Below, piece by piece: positions 54,369 to 62,719 of a DNA stretch of 64,000 bases (the first letter of the stretch is position 1; the number at the start of each line of letters is the position of its first letter). Below the pieces are notes generated by a model that was given only the letters and a program-made list of their open reading frames with translations, did not search any database and was not told the DNA's origin. The stretch comes from Porphyromonadaceae bacterium UBA4262 (lineage in GTDB: Bacteria > Bacteroidota > Bacteroidia > Bacteroidales > Muribaculaceae). The stretch covers positions 32,750-96,749 of the forward strand of contig DGWI01000008.1 in NCBI GenBank assembly GCA_002396085.1, read 5' to 3'. Both the position numbers and the translations under genes were made by a program.

Positions 54369-56303
54369 TTAACTGTGCGTTGACGAGGCTTCATGGTCGA
54401 GGAGCCACTGTTTCTTGTCGGTTCCGGCGCCATAGCCGCCCAGCGTGCCGTCGGCAGCAATGACGCGGTGGCACGGCACAATGATGCAGATGGGGTTGAC
54501 GTGGTTGGCTTGAGCCACAGCACGGAACGAACGGGGATGCCCTGTGTGCGATGCCTCGTCGCGGTAACTCTCGGTCTGCCCGTAAGGGATGCGCTGCAGT
54601 TCAGCCCACGCCTCCATCTGGAAGTCGGTGCCCGTCAGGTGCAGCGGCAACGAGAACTCACGGCGTGTGCCGGCAAAATACTCCTCCAGTTGCTGGCGAC
54701 AGTGCTCGAGAAGGGGAGTGGTGCAGGCACATAACTCTAGTCCCATCTTCTTGCCAATTCTTGACAAATCCTCTTGTGAATTGTCAAATCCAACCAGTGC
54801 GATTCCTTGCTCGCTGGCGGCGAGCGTCAGTGTACCGATTGGGCTATTCATTGTGGTGTGACACAGTTGCCCGTGATGTGCCGGCGCGATGCCCAGTTCG
54901 GCAGCACGGCGCATCATCAGTGCGTATGCCTGGGCATAGTCGTTCTGTATGATACCATCCAGGATGGCATCCTTGATGACATCCTTGATTTCGCCCACCT
55001 CGCGACTGGGCTTGAGACCGAAGGTGTCCATGATTTCCTGGCCGTCGACGGGCGGCTGGAAGTTGCGCACACGATCCTTCTCCTCGATATCGATGAGTTT
55101 ATGCTTCACCAGGTCAAAGTTTTCTTTAAATCTCTTGACCTTCTCTTGATTCTTGCTCGTGATGTCGGCTTTGCACAGGGTCATCAGGTCGTCAATGTCG
55201 TCGCCTGCGTCAAACAGCAGTCGTCGCACAGCCGAGTCGGTCACCTCGTCCTCAACCAGTGCGATGGGCCGCATGTGCAGACCCACCAGTTTCTTGACAT
55301 ACTTCATGTGCTCGTTCTGCGGTAGACGCATGCGTGCAAAAATCTTGGGTATCATCCGCTCTCCCACAAAGTTGTGGTTGTGGAATGTCCAACCTTGCTG
55401 CTCGTCCCAGCGCTTGCTTGCTGGCTTGCCGATGTCGTGCAGCAACGCTGCCCAGCGTAGCCACTCGTTGTCGCTCGAGGCTGCCACGTTTTCAAGCACC
55501 TGCATCGTGTGGCGGAAGTTGTCCTTGTGTGCACGTCCGTGCGACATGTCCACCCCCTTCATGGCTGCCATCTCAGGGAAGATGAGTGGCAACAGTCCCG
55601 ACTCGTCGAGCAACTCAAAGCCGCGTGAGGGATGGACCGAGCGCATGATCTTCATCAACTCGTCGGCAATGCGCTCGCGGGTGATGATGTTGATGCGGTG
55701 GGCATTGCGCTTGATGGCTTGCATCGTGTCGGAATAGATATCAAAGTTCAGTTGGGTTGCAAATCTGACAGCGCGCATCATGCGCAGCGGGTCATCACTG
55801 AAGGTGATGTCGGGGTCGAGTGGTGTGCGGATGATGCGACGGCTCAGGTCGCCCATCCCGTCGAATGGGTCGAGCAACTCGCCATAGCGGTCGGCATTGA
55901 GGCAGATAGCCATAGCGTTGATGGTGAAGTCGCGGCGGCGCTGGTCGTCATCCAGCGTACCGTCCTCGACGATGGGGTTGCGGCTCTCGCGATGATAACT
56001 CTCGCGCCGAGCACCCACAAACTCCAGTTCCCATTGTCGCGTCTTGACCTGCGCTGTGCCATAGGTCTTGAACACCGACAGGTGGGCCTTGCGTCCGATG
56101 CGCTGAGCCACGGCCGTGGCAACCTCAATGCCACTGCCCACGGTCACAAAGTCCATGTCGTTGCTGGCACGCTCCAGGAAGATGTCGCGCACATAGCCAC
56201 CCACGACATAGCACTCACGCTGCAGCGAGTCGGCCACTTCGCCCACCAGGTGAAACACCTGTTGCGACAGGTGAAGCGCTATCTTGTCTTGCTGATTTTC
56301 CAT
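54369..56303 (-). CDS. CCA tRNA nucleotidyltransferase fused to O6-alkylguanine-DNA alkyltransferase (Ogt)
   Basis: 644 residues from the ATG at 56303 (MENQQDKIALHLSQQVF); the upstream 42 codons overlap the promoter. Residues 1-484 are a class II CCA-adding enzyme: GGYVRDIFLERASNDMDFV nucleotidyltransferase core (quoted in part), RRDFTINAMAI, an HD domain (LLHDIGKPA) and a C-terminal helical part ending RRAAELGIAP. In the same frame residues 485-644 are a complete Ogt/MGMT: MNSPIGTLTLAASEQG and the active site IIVPCHRVIAADG. The join is direct (GQLCHTTM) with no stop. The ATG at 54851 could also start Ogt alone. Fusion of the two is not a combination I know. Confidence 0.9.
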   Translation of the reverse strand: MENQQDKIALHLSQQVFHLVGEVADSLQRECYVVGGYVRDIFLERASNDMDFVTVGSGIEVATAVAQRIGRKAHLSVFKTYGTAQVKTRQWELEFVGARRESYHRESRNPIVEDGTLDDDQRRRDFTINAMAICLNADRYGELLDPFDGMGDLSRRIIRTPLDPDITFSDDPLRMMRAVRFATQLNFDIYSDTMQAIKRNAHRINIITRERIADELMKIMRSVHPSRGFELLDESGLLPLIFPEMAAMKGVDMSHGRAHKDNFRHTMQVLENVAASSDNEWLRWAALLHDIGKPASKRWDEQQGWTFHNHNFVGERMIPKIFARMRLPQNEHMKYVKKLVGLHMRPIALVEDEVTDSAVRRLLFDAGDDIDDLMTLCKADITSKNQEKVKRFKENFDLVKHKLIDIEEKDRVRNFQPPVDGQEIMDTFGLKPSREVGEIKDVIKDAILDGIIQNDYAQAYALMMRRAAELGIAPAHHGQLCHTTMNSPIGTLTLAASEQGIALVGFDNSQEDLSRIGKKMGLELCACTTPLLEHCRQQLEEYFAGTRREFSLPLHLTGTDFQMEAWAELQRIPYGQTESYRDEASHTGHPRSFRAVAQANHVNPICIIVPCHRVIAADGTLGGYGAGTDKKQWLLDHEASSTHS

Positions 56304-56326
56304 TCGTCTGTTCGATTTTCGGACTG

Positions 56327-56334
56327 CAAAGGTA
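56327..56334 (-). promoter_or_regulatory. -7 box of the CCA-Ogt gene
   Basis: TACCTTTG on the minus strand, 23 nt before the chosen ATG. It fixes the start at 56303 and excludes 56429. Confidence 0.6.
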
Positions 56335-56395
56335 CTATTTTCTTGCCAAATAAAGGAGTTTTTGAGCCGATTTGCTTTTTTTTGCTCACCAAAAC

Positions 56396-56426
56396 TTGGC
56401 ACATTCAAGATTATTACATACCTTTG
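56396..56426 (+). promoter_or_regulatory. Promoter of rho
   Basis: TTG (56396-56398), 20-nt spacer, TACCTTTG (56419-56426). It gives an unusually long leader of about 170 nt before the ATG at 56602. Confidence 0.6.
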
Positions 56427-56464
56427 CACTCGATTTCAGGATATCACCTGATCACTCAACGAGC

Positions 56465-56489
56465 ACAGGCCGCTTCAGGCCGTTTTTTC
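56465..56489 (+). promoter_or_regulatory. Possible attenuator hairpin in the rho leader
   Basis: AGGCCGCTTCAGGCCG can form a short stem followed by TTTTTT. It is small, so only suggestive. Rho autoregulation by leader attenuation is known in other bacteria. Confidence 0.35.
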
Positions 56490-56601
56490 CACAACACATT
56501 ATTTTTAATTTGAGCACCTAGCCTCCAATGCGGGGCACTAAGCGAATGAGTTCATTGTGCTCGTGGAACAATCACATGTCGCTTTTTCACTTACTTTTAA
56601 T

Positions 56602-58671
56602 ATGTACAGTTTTACCGATTTGAACGAAATGAGCGAGCAGCAACTGCGCGACATCGCTCGTTCGATGGGTCTGAGCAAGGTTGATTCTACCGACAAGATA
56701 GACTTGGTGTATCAAGTTCTTGATCATCAGGCTATTGATGAATCAAACAAAGCACCCGAATCTGCACCCAAGCGCAAGCGCGGACGCAAACCTGCTGCAG
56801 CGAAGGAAGATAACCAGACTGATGACCAGGAACTTGACCGGAAATCCAAAAATGAAGGAGCAACCGAGCAACCTGCCAATGAACAGGAACAGCAGTCTAA
56901 AGACAAGCCCAAGAAGCGTGGACGCAAACCTGCTGTCGAGAAGGTCGCCAAAGCCGACCCTGTTGATACCGAAAGTGCACCAGCATCCATCGAGCAGCCA
57001 CAGGATGAGCAGCCACAGATTGAGCAATCTGCTCAGCCTCAACCAGCTCAAGCCGAAATACAACCCAAGCGTCGGCGTGGTCGCAAGCCTGCTGCAGCCA
57101 AGGAGGTGAATATCGTCCCAGAGGTTGAGGAGCAGACCATGGTAGCCGACCAACAAGAAAAGCAACCCGAGGAGCAACAGACGCTTCAGCCACAAGAGTT
57201 CGAACAGGAGCCGAATCTGCAAGAAGTGCAGGACGAAGACCTGCAAGTCCCTGCGACTGAGCAGCCTCGTGCCGCTCGTCCCGAGATGTCGCTCGACTCG
57301 TTCTTCAATATGATCAGTGGCACTTCGACCTTCAAGCCACGCACACCACAGGAGCGTGAGGAGGCCGCCCGTCGCGCCGAGGAAGAGCGCAAGCGGGCTG
57401 CCGAGGAGGCTGCCAAGGCACCCATCATCATTCAGGAGCCCACAGTGGTTAAAGAAGCTACCGGAAAGCGCGGACGCAAGAAGCAGAGGCAGCAACAGCA
57501 GCAGATGCAACAGCAGATGGCAACGCCCTATATGGATATGGCCTACAACTTTGAGGGAATCCTTGATTCGTCGGGCGTGCTGGAGATTATGCCCGAGGGC
57601 TATGGTTTCCTGCGTTCAAGTGACTACAACTATCTCTCTTCGCCCGATGACATTTATGTCACGCAGGCGCAAATCAAGAACTATGGCCTCAAGACCGGAG
57701 ATGTCATTGAGGGCACCATCCGTCCTCCTCACGAGGGCGAGAAGTACTTCCCCTTATGCGAGGTGCAACTCATCAACGGTCGCACGCCTGAGTATGTGCG
57801 TGACCGCGTGCCCTTCGAGCACTTGGTGCCCTTGTTCCCCGACGAGAAATTCAACCTCGAGAGCACGTTGCGTCCCAACATCTCGACTCGCGTGGTCGAT
57901 ATGTTTGCGCCCATCGGCAAGGGGCAGCGTGGACTCATCGTCGCGCCTCCCAAGACTGGTAAGACCGTCCTGCTCAAGGACATCGCCAATAGCATCACCG
58001 AGAACCATCCCGAGACCTACATGATAATCCTGCTCATCGACGAGCGACCCGAGGAGGTCACCGACATGGCACGGAGCGTCAGGGCCGAGGTCATCGCATC
58101 GACATTCGACGAGCCTGCCGACCGTCATGTGAAGATTGCCGATTTGGTGCTGTCCAAGGCCAAGCGAATGGTCGAGTGTGGGCACGATGTTGTCATCTTG
58201 CTCGACTCCATCACTCGTCTGGCACGTGCCTACAACACCATCGCGCCCGCATCGGGCAAGATTCTCACTGGTGGTGTCGATGCCAACGCCTTGCAGCGGC
58301 CCAAACGATTCTTCGGCGCAGCACGCAACATCGAGGGTGGAGGCAGCCTGACCATCATTGCCACCGCGCTAATCGAGACAGGATCGAAGATGGACGAGGT
58401 CATCTTTGAGGAGTTCAAGGGAACGGGCAACATGGAACTGCAACTCGACCGCAAGTTGTCCAACAAGCGCATCTTCCCCGCAGTCGATGTGATGGCATCA
58501 AGCACTCGCCGCGACGACCTATTGCTCAGCCAAGACACCCTCAACCGCATGTGGATCATGCGTCGCTTCCTCAGCGACCGCACATCGGTCGAGGCTATGG
58601 AGTTTGTCAAGGAGCGCATGGAGCGCACACGCAACAACCAGGAGTTCCTCGACACGATGCAGGACAAGTAG
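56602..58671 (+). CDS. rho: Transcription termination factor Rho with long disordered, AT-hook-like insert
   Basis: 689 residues from the ATG at 56602 (MYSFTDLNEMSEQQLRDIA); a GTG at 56557 would add 15 untypical residues. The N-terminal Rho_N helical part covers 1-45. Residues about 46-305 are a low-complexity insert rich in Q, E, A, P and K with four RGRKP/RGRKK motifs (57-64, 104-110, 156-163, 288-294). The RNA-binding cold-shock domain follows at about 318-390, then the RecA-like ATPase with the P-loop APPKTGKT at 448-455 and ITRLARAYN. The insert is typical of Bacteroidetes Rho; in B. thetaiotaomicron such a region is reported to drive phase separation. Confidence 0.96.
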   Translation: MYSFTDLNEMSEQQLRDIARSMGLSKVDSTDKIDLVYQVLDHQAIDESNKAPESAPKRKRGRKPAAAKEDNQTDDQELDRKSKNEGATEQPANEQEQQSKDKPKKRGRKPAVEKVAKADPVDTESAPASIEQPQDEQPQIEQSAQPQPAQAEIQPKRRRGRKPAAAKEVNIVPEVEEQTMVADQQEKQPEEQQTLQPQEFEQEPNLQEVQDEDLQVPATEQPRAARPEMSLDSFFNMISGTSTFKPRTPQEREEAARRAEEERKRAAEEAAKAPIIIQEPTVVKEATGKRGRKKQRQQQQQMQQQMATPYMDMAYNFEGILDSSGVLEIMPEGYGFLRSSDYNYLSSPDDIYVTQAQIKNYGLKTGDVIEGTIRPPHEGEKYFPLCEVQLINGRTPEYVRDRVPFEHLVPLFPDEKFNLESTLRPNISTRVVDMFAPIGKGQRGLIVAPPKTGKTVLLKDIANSITENHPETYMIILLIDERPEEVTDMARSVRAEVIASTFDEPADRHVKIADLVLSKAKRMVECGHDVVILLDSITRLARAYNTIAPASGKILTGGVDANALQRPKRFFGAARNIEGGGSLTIIATALIETGSKMDEVIFEEFKGTGNMELQLDRKLSNKRIFPAVDVMASSTRRDDLLLSQDTLNRMWIMRRFLSDRTSVEAMEFVKERMERTRNNQEFLDTMQDK

Positions 58672-58674
58672 GCG

Positions 58675-59112
58675 ATGGCACGGATTATAGGTATCGACTA
58701 TGGCCGCAAACGCACAGGTGTGGCTGTGACCGACCCGCTCAAGATTGTGGCAGGGGCACTGGCAACAGTGCCCACCCACACCCTTGAACAGTTTATCACC
58801 GGCTATGTCGCGCGTGAGCAGGTCGAGCTCATTGTCATTGGCCAGCCCACTCAACTCGATGGTCAACCCAGCGAGAGCATGCGATACATCACGCCGTTTG
58901 TCAATCGGTTGAAGAAAATTCTGCCCGACATCCCCATAGTGATGTACGATGAGCGCTTCACCAGCACCATTGCCCACCAGGCGATGATCGCTGGTGGCAT
59001 GAAGAAGAGTGATCGTCGTGACAAGGCTCGTGTCGACTCGATAGCCGCAACCATCATCCTCAACGACTATCTCTCATCAATCCACAACTTGTCAAACACC
59101 CCGCAGTTCTAG
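58675..59112 (+). CDS. ruvX: Putative pre-16S rRNA nuclease (YqgF/RuvX)
   Basis: 145 residues, RNase H-like fold. The first catalytic Asp is in IIGIDYGRKRTGVAVTD (D8). Further acidic residues lie in YDERFTS and the ARVDSIAA end. It processes the 5' end of 16S rRNA in E. coli. Starts 3 nt after the rho stop, so it is on the rho transcript. Length and motifs are normal. Confidence 0.93.
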   Translation: MARIIGIDYGRKRTGVAVTDPLKIVAGALATVPTHTLEQFITGYVAREQVELIVIGQPTQLDGQPSESMRYITPFVNRLKKILPDIPIVMYDERFTSTIAHQAMIAGGMKKSDRRDKARVDSIAATIILNDYLSSIHNLSNTPQF

Positions 59113-59114
59113 GG

Positions 59115-59148
59115 ATCAATTTTCATTATCAATTATCAATTATCAATT
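59115..59148. repeat. 7-nt tandem array (ATCAATT, four full units)
   Basis: ATCAATT, a 6-nt TTCATT, then three exact ATCAATT, filling the gap between ruvX and def. Confidence 0.85.
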
Positions 59149-59159
59149 CACAAGAAGGA

Positions 59160-59732
59160 ATGGTACTTCCAATTTATCTATATGGTCACCCGGTGTTGCG
59201 CACCGAGACCCATGAGGTCACACCCGACTATCCTGACCTGGACAAACTCATTCAGAACATGAAGGACACTATGTATGCTAGCGACGGCATTGGCATCGCT
59301 GCACCACAGGTGGGAAAGAGCATCAGGCTCATCTACATCGATGTAGATGTGCTCAAAGATGATATGCCCGAACTTGCGGGTAAAAAGTTTGTGCTGATTA
59401 ACCCTGTCATTACGGTCGACCAGACAAGTAAGACCATCAGTCGTGAGGAGGGATGCCTCAGTCTGCCTGGCATTCACGAGTCGGTGACGCGACACGATCG
59501 TATCCACGTCAAGTGGCAGGACGAGAATTGGCAAGAGCATGAAGAGGACATCGAGGGATTCCTGGCGCGAGTATTCCAGCACGAATATGACCATCTGGAG
59601 AAGACTGTCTTTATTGACCACCTGTCACCCATTCGCAAGCAACTCATCAAGGCCAAACTGATGAATATTGTCAAGGGGAAAGTCAGTTGCGACTACCGCA
59701 CGATTGGTTATAAGCCTCTCAAAAAGAAATAA
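59160..59732 (+). CDS. def: Peptide deformylase
   Basis: It removes the formyl group from nascent proteins. The 190 residues show all three motifs: GIGIAAPQ (43-50), EGCLS (97-101, metal-binding Cys99) and QHEYDH (140-145, metal-binding His and catalytic Glu). Metal ligands are complete. It follows ruvX after the 7-nt array, same strand, probably one transcript with rho-ruvX. Confidence 0.97.
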   Translation: MVLPIYLYGHPVLRTETHEVTPDYPDLDKLIQNMKDTMYASDGIGIAAPQVGKSIRLIYIDVDVLKDDMPELAGKKFVLINPVITVDQTSKTISREEGCLSLPGIHESVTRHDRIHVKWQDENWQEHEEDIEGFLARVFQHEYDHLEKTVFIDHLSPIRKQLIKAKLMNIVKGKVSCDYRTIGYKPLKKK

Positions 59733-59928
59733 ACCAATGGGATATAAAAAAACAAAGTGAGGAATGTTTCACAACAGCCCTCACAAACCTTAAATCTAAT
59801 ACCATGAAAAACACACGTACAAAAGTAGTCATTTATTTTAGAAAATCAATAGTTTACAACTTTGATTTTGCAAATTTTTAGATTTTTGACCTTATTTTAA
59901 GGGTTATTTGCACAATAAGCCCCGAAAA

Positions 59929-60579
59929 TTAGCCCCTGGGTTGGCAATCCTCTGGTTTATAGTGTTTGCACCACTGCTTGATAGCGCAGTTCAGACAATC
60001 GGGACGTTGCGACTTGCACACATATCGGCCATGCAGCAAAATCCAGTGATGTGCCTTGAATCGCAAGTCGGCTGGGATGTGGCGTGTGAGTGCTTTCTCA
60101 ACTTCGAGCGGAGTCTTGCCATTGGCCAGTCCCAGGCGATTGGCAACACGAAAAACGTGCGTGTCAACGGCGATGGCTGCTTTGCCAAAAACCAGACCCA
60201 GCATCACATTGGCAGTTTTGCGGCCCACACCGGGCAACTGTGTCAGCGCTTCCATTGTGTCAGGAACCTCACCACCGAACTTCTCGACCAGCATCTGAGA
60301 CATCTGCTTCAGGTGCAGAGCCTTGCTGTTGGGATAAGAAACACTCTTGACGTAATGCAGAATGTCGTCAACACTAGCCTGTGCCATCAGTTGTGGAGTG
60401 GGGTAGGCGGCAAATAAGGCGGGGGTGACCATATTAACACGTTTGTCGGTGCATTGTGCCGACAAGATCACAGCCACCAGTATCTCGAACGCGTTGTTGT
60501 ACTGCAGTTCGGTGGTAGGATTAGGTTGGGTGTGCTGGAAGTAATCCAACACACCCGCATATCTTTCTTTTATCGTCAT
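59929..60579 (-). CDS. nth: Endonuclease III
   Basis: A DNA glycosylase/AP lyase for oxidised pyrimidines. The 216 residues carry the helix-hairpin-helix LPGVGRKTANVML with catalytic K121, catalytic D139 in VDTHVFRVANRLG, and the 4Fe-4S loop C188-x6-C195-x2-C198-x5-C204. It lies downstream of pheS by 36 nt on the same strand and probably shares its promoter. Confidence 0.97.
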   Translation of the reverse strand: MTIKERYAGVLDYFQHTQPNPTTELQYNNAFEILVAVILSAQCTDKRVNMVTPALFAAYPTPQLMAQASVDDILHYVKSVSYPNSKALHLKQMSQMLVEKFGGEVPDTMEALTQLPGVGRKTANVMLGLVFGKAAIAVDTHVFRVANRLGLANGKTPLEVEKALTRHIPADLRFKAHHWILLHGRYVCKSQRPDCLNCAIKQWCKHYKPEDCQPRG

Positions 60580-60615
60580 TCTTTTGGGACTTTAGACTTT
60601 GTCTATCGTCTAACA

Positions 60616-61653
60616 TTAATGGGCGCTGCGGAACTCATCGAGGAAGCGCACATCGTTCTCGCTGAACATGCGCAGGTCTTTAACCATATATTTCAGGTTG
60701 GTGATGCGCTCGATACCCAGACCGAAAGCATAGCCGCTGTAAACCGTACTGTCGATACCGCTTGCTTCAAGCACTGCCGGGTCAACCATGCCGCAACCCA
60801 GAATCTCGACCCAACCCGTGTGCTTGCAGAATCCGCAACCCTTGCCGCCGCACAGCATGCACGACACATCCATTTCGGCACTGGGCTCGGTGAACGGGAA
60901 GTAACTGGGACGCAGACGTATCTGTGTGTCAGGACCATAAAGTTCTTGGGCAAAGTGAAGCAGCACTTGCTTGAGGTCGGCAAATGTCACACCCTTGTCG
61001 ATATACAGGCCCTCAATCTGGTGGAAGAAGCAGTGAGCACGGGCAGTGATGGCTTCGTTGCGATAGACGCGGCCCGGGCAGATGATGCGGATGGGCGGCT
61101 CGCGGCGTTCCATGGTGCGCACCTGCACACTGCTCGTGTGTGAGCGCAGCACGATGTTGCGCTTCACGTCGTCCTTGTTCTGCTCAATGAAGAAAGTGTC
61201 CTGCATGTCACGGGCAGGATGATCGGCGGCAAAGTTCAGCGCACTGAACACGTGCCAGTCGTCCTCGACTTCAGGTCCCTCGGCCAACGTGAAACCCAGA
61301 CGGGTGAAGATGTCTATGATCTGCTTGCGCACAACCGACAGCGGATGACGTGTGCCTACCTCGGCAGGAAAGCCCGGACGGGTAATGTCAATCTTGTTCT
61401 GCTCCTTGGCATGCTCCTTATACTGTTCGCGCAGAGAATTGATCTTATCAGTTGCCAGCGCCTTGATTTCATTCAGTCTCTGACCCAACTCACGCTTTTG
61501 GTCGGCTGGAACATCCTTGAATTCTCCAAACAGTGCGGCAATCTCGCCTTTCTTGCTCAGATACTTGATGCGCAGTGCCTCCAGAGCCTCCTCGTTGTCT
61601 GCCTTCAGGTCATTCAGTTTGCCCTTCAGGGCTTCTATCTTTTCTAGTAACAT
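60616..61653 (-). CDS. pheS: Phenylalanyl-tRNA synthetase alpha subunit
   Basis: The catalytic alpha subunit, pairing with PheT (not in the window). 345 residues from the ATG at 61653 (MLLEKIEALKGKL); the 30 extra upstream residues overlap the promoter. An N-terminal coiled coil (about 1-90) binds tRNA. The class II core follows: TDVARPGFP-like DITRPGFPAEVGTRHPL, motif 2 (FHQIEGLYIDKGVTFADLK) and motif 3 (GLGIERITNLKY). The alpha subunit standing without pheT is common in Bacteroidota. Confidence 0.97.
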   Translation of the reverse strand: MLLEKIEALKGKLNDLKADNEEALEALRIKYLSKKGEIAALFGEFKDVPADQKRELGQRLNEIKALATDKINSLREQYKEHAKEQNKIDITRPGFPAEVGTRHPLSVVRKQIIDIFTRLGFTLAEGPEVEDDWHVFSALNFAADHPARDMQDTFFIEQNKDDVKRNIVLRSHTSSVQVRTMERREPPIRIICPGRVYRNEAITARAHCFFHQIEGLYIDKGVTFADLKQVLLHFAQELYGPDTQIRLRPSYFPFTEPSAEMDVSCMLCGGKGCGFCKHTGWVEILGCGMVDPAVLEASGIDSTVYSGYAFGLGIERITNLKYMVKDLRMFSENDVRFLDEFRSAH

Positions 61654-61679
61654 AGATCTTGCGTTTTGATTACAGCCTA

Positions 61680-61687
61680 CAAAGTTA
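61680..61687 (-). promoter_or_regulatory. -7 box of pheS-nth
   Basis: TAACTTTG on the minus strand, 26 nt before the pheS ATG at 61653. Confidence 0.55.
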
Positions 61688-61746
61688 CAACATTTTTTAT
61701 AACCTTGCTGCAAGTTTGGCAAACTTTCACAACATTTGTTCAAAAA

Positions 61747-62430
61747 TTACTTCAAACCGCTAGTATCAACTTGCCCGCTGCCACTGATATTCTCAACATG
61801 ATGCCGAACCGAGCCCGACATGACTATGTTGCCCGATCCTGAGATAGAGCTTTCGGCTCTGTCGGCTTGCAGGTTGCTGAATTCCACATTTCCCGAGCCT
61901 GCTATGTCTGTCTCAACTCTCTGGGCCTCTACTTGCTCGAAGTTCATGTTGCCCGAACCAGCCAAGTCAATGCTCAATTCGCTACAGGTCAGTTGCTTGA
62001 CATGGATATTGCCTGATCCTGCCAAGTCTAAATCCAGTTCGCGCACTGCAAGCGGTTGCGGAGCATCGAACGTGCCCGAGCCTGCCAGGTCTATACCTGC
62101 GAGTGATGGCGATGTGACATAGACTTTCACCTCATCGTCAATCGATACATTATCCTTAGTGTCGATATGGAGTTGTTTGTTCTGAACATAGATGACAAGT
62201 TTGTCAAATGTCTCTGGCGAAGTCTCAACACGTACGGTGTATGTGCCATTCTGCTCAAAAATCACTGACATCGGTCCGGCGATTTCCACTTCGTCAAACG
62301 GGTTTATCTTGGTCAACTGCTTGACGGTCTTAACTTCGGTCTCATGTTTGATGCCTGTTCTGACGTGAACACACGAACAGACTAGCATGATTGTTAGCAA
62401 TGATAGGCTTAAAAGTTTTGTTCTTTTCAT
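61747..62430 (-). CDS. GIN domain (DUF2807) lipoprotein with regular beta-helix repeats
   Basis: 227 residues. Lipobox MLVCSC-type signal, lipid Cys about 20. Residues 40-115 are an introductory beta domain (PFDEVEIAGPMSVIFEQNG). Then about six units of 19-20 residues follow, each with a GSG turn (DLAGSGTFDAP, DLAGSGNIHVK, DLAGSGNMNFE, DIAGSGNVEFS, SISGSGNIVMS, NISGSGQVDTS). This makes a small right-handed beta-helix. GIN-domain proteins are auto-transporter adhesin-like in Bacteroidota; the function is unproven. Stands alone. Confidence 0.9.
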   Translation of the reverse strand: MKRTKLLSLSLLTIMLVCSCVHVRTGIKHETEVKTVKQLTKINPFDEVEIAGPMSVIFEQNGTYTVRVETSPETFDKLVIYVQNKQLHIDTKDNVSIDDEVKVYVTSPSLAGIDLAGSGTFDAPQPLAVRELDLDLAGSGNIHVKQLTCSELSIDLAGSGNMNFEQVEAQRVETDIAGSGNVEFSNLQADRAESSISGSGNIVMSGSVRHHVENISGSGQVDTSGLK

Positions 62431-62637
62431 AATTGAATGCTTTTTTATTTATTTGACGCAGAATGCTGCTAAAATGTTGCACAGAAAATCGTTTTTCTGA
62501 AGTATCAAATCGTTAAAAAAAACTAACAAGGCGAAAGACGCTGTAGAATTGTGGTTAATGCTGTCATTAATGTGAGTTTTTGAGCGTTTTTCTACCTAAA
62601 TGAACATTTTTTTTAGTCATATTCGAAGATAATTTTG

Positions 62638-62645
62638 TAAATTTG
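62638..62645 (+). promoter_or_regulatory. -7 box of spt
   Basis: TAAATTTG, 74 nt before the ATG at 62720. The rest of the 289-nt gap shows no other feature. Confidence 0.5.
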
Positions 62646-62719
62646 CAGCCTGCATTGTGTTCAGGATAAAACAGACATGATGATATAGCAACAAAGAATA
62701 GTCTTTAGAGCAATATAAT

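Noticed and set aside
59733..59928. Small ORF around 59804 after def
   Set aside because: It is only about 23 codons in an AT-rich gap with no conserved feature or clear promoter.
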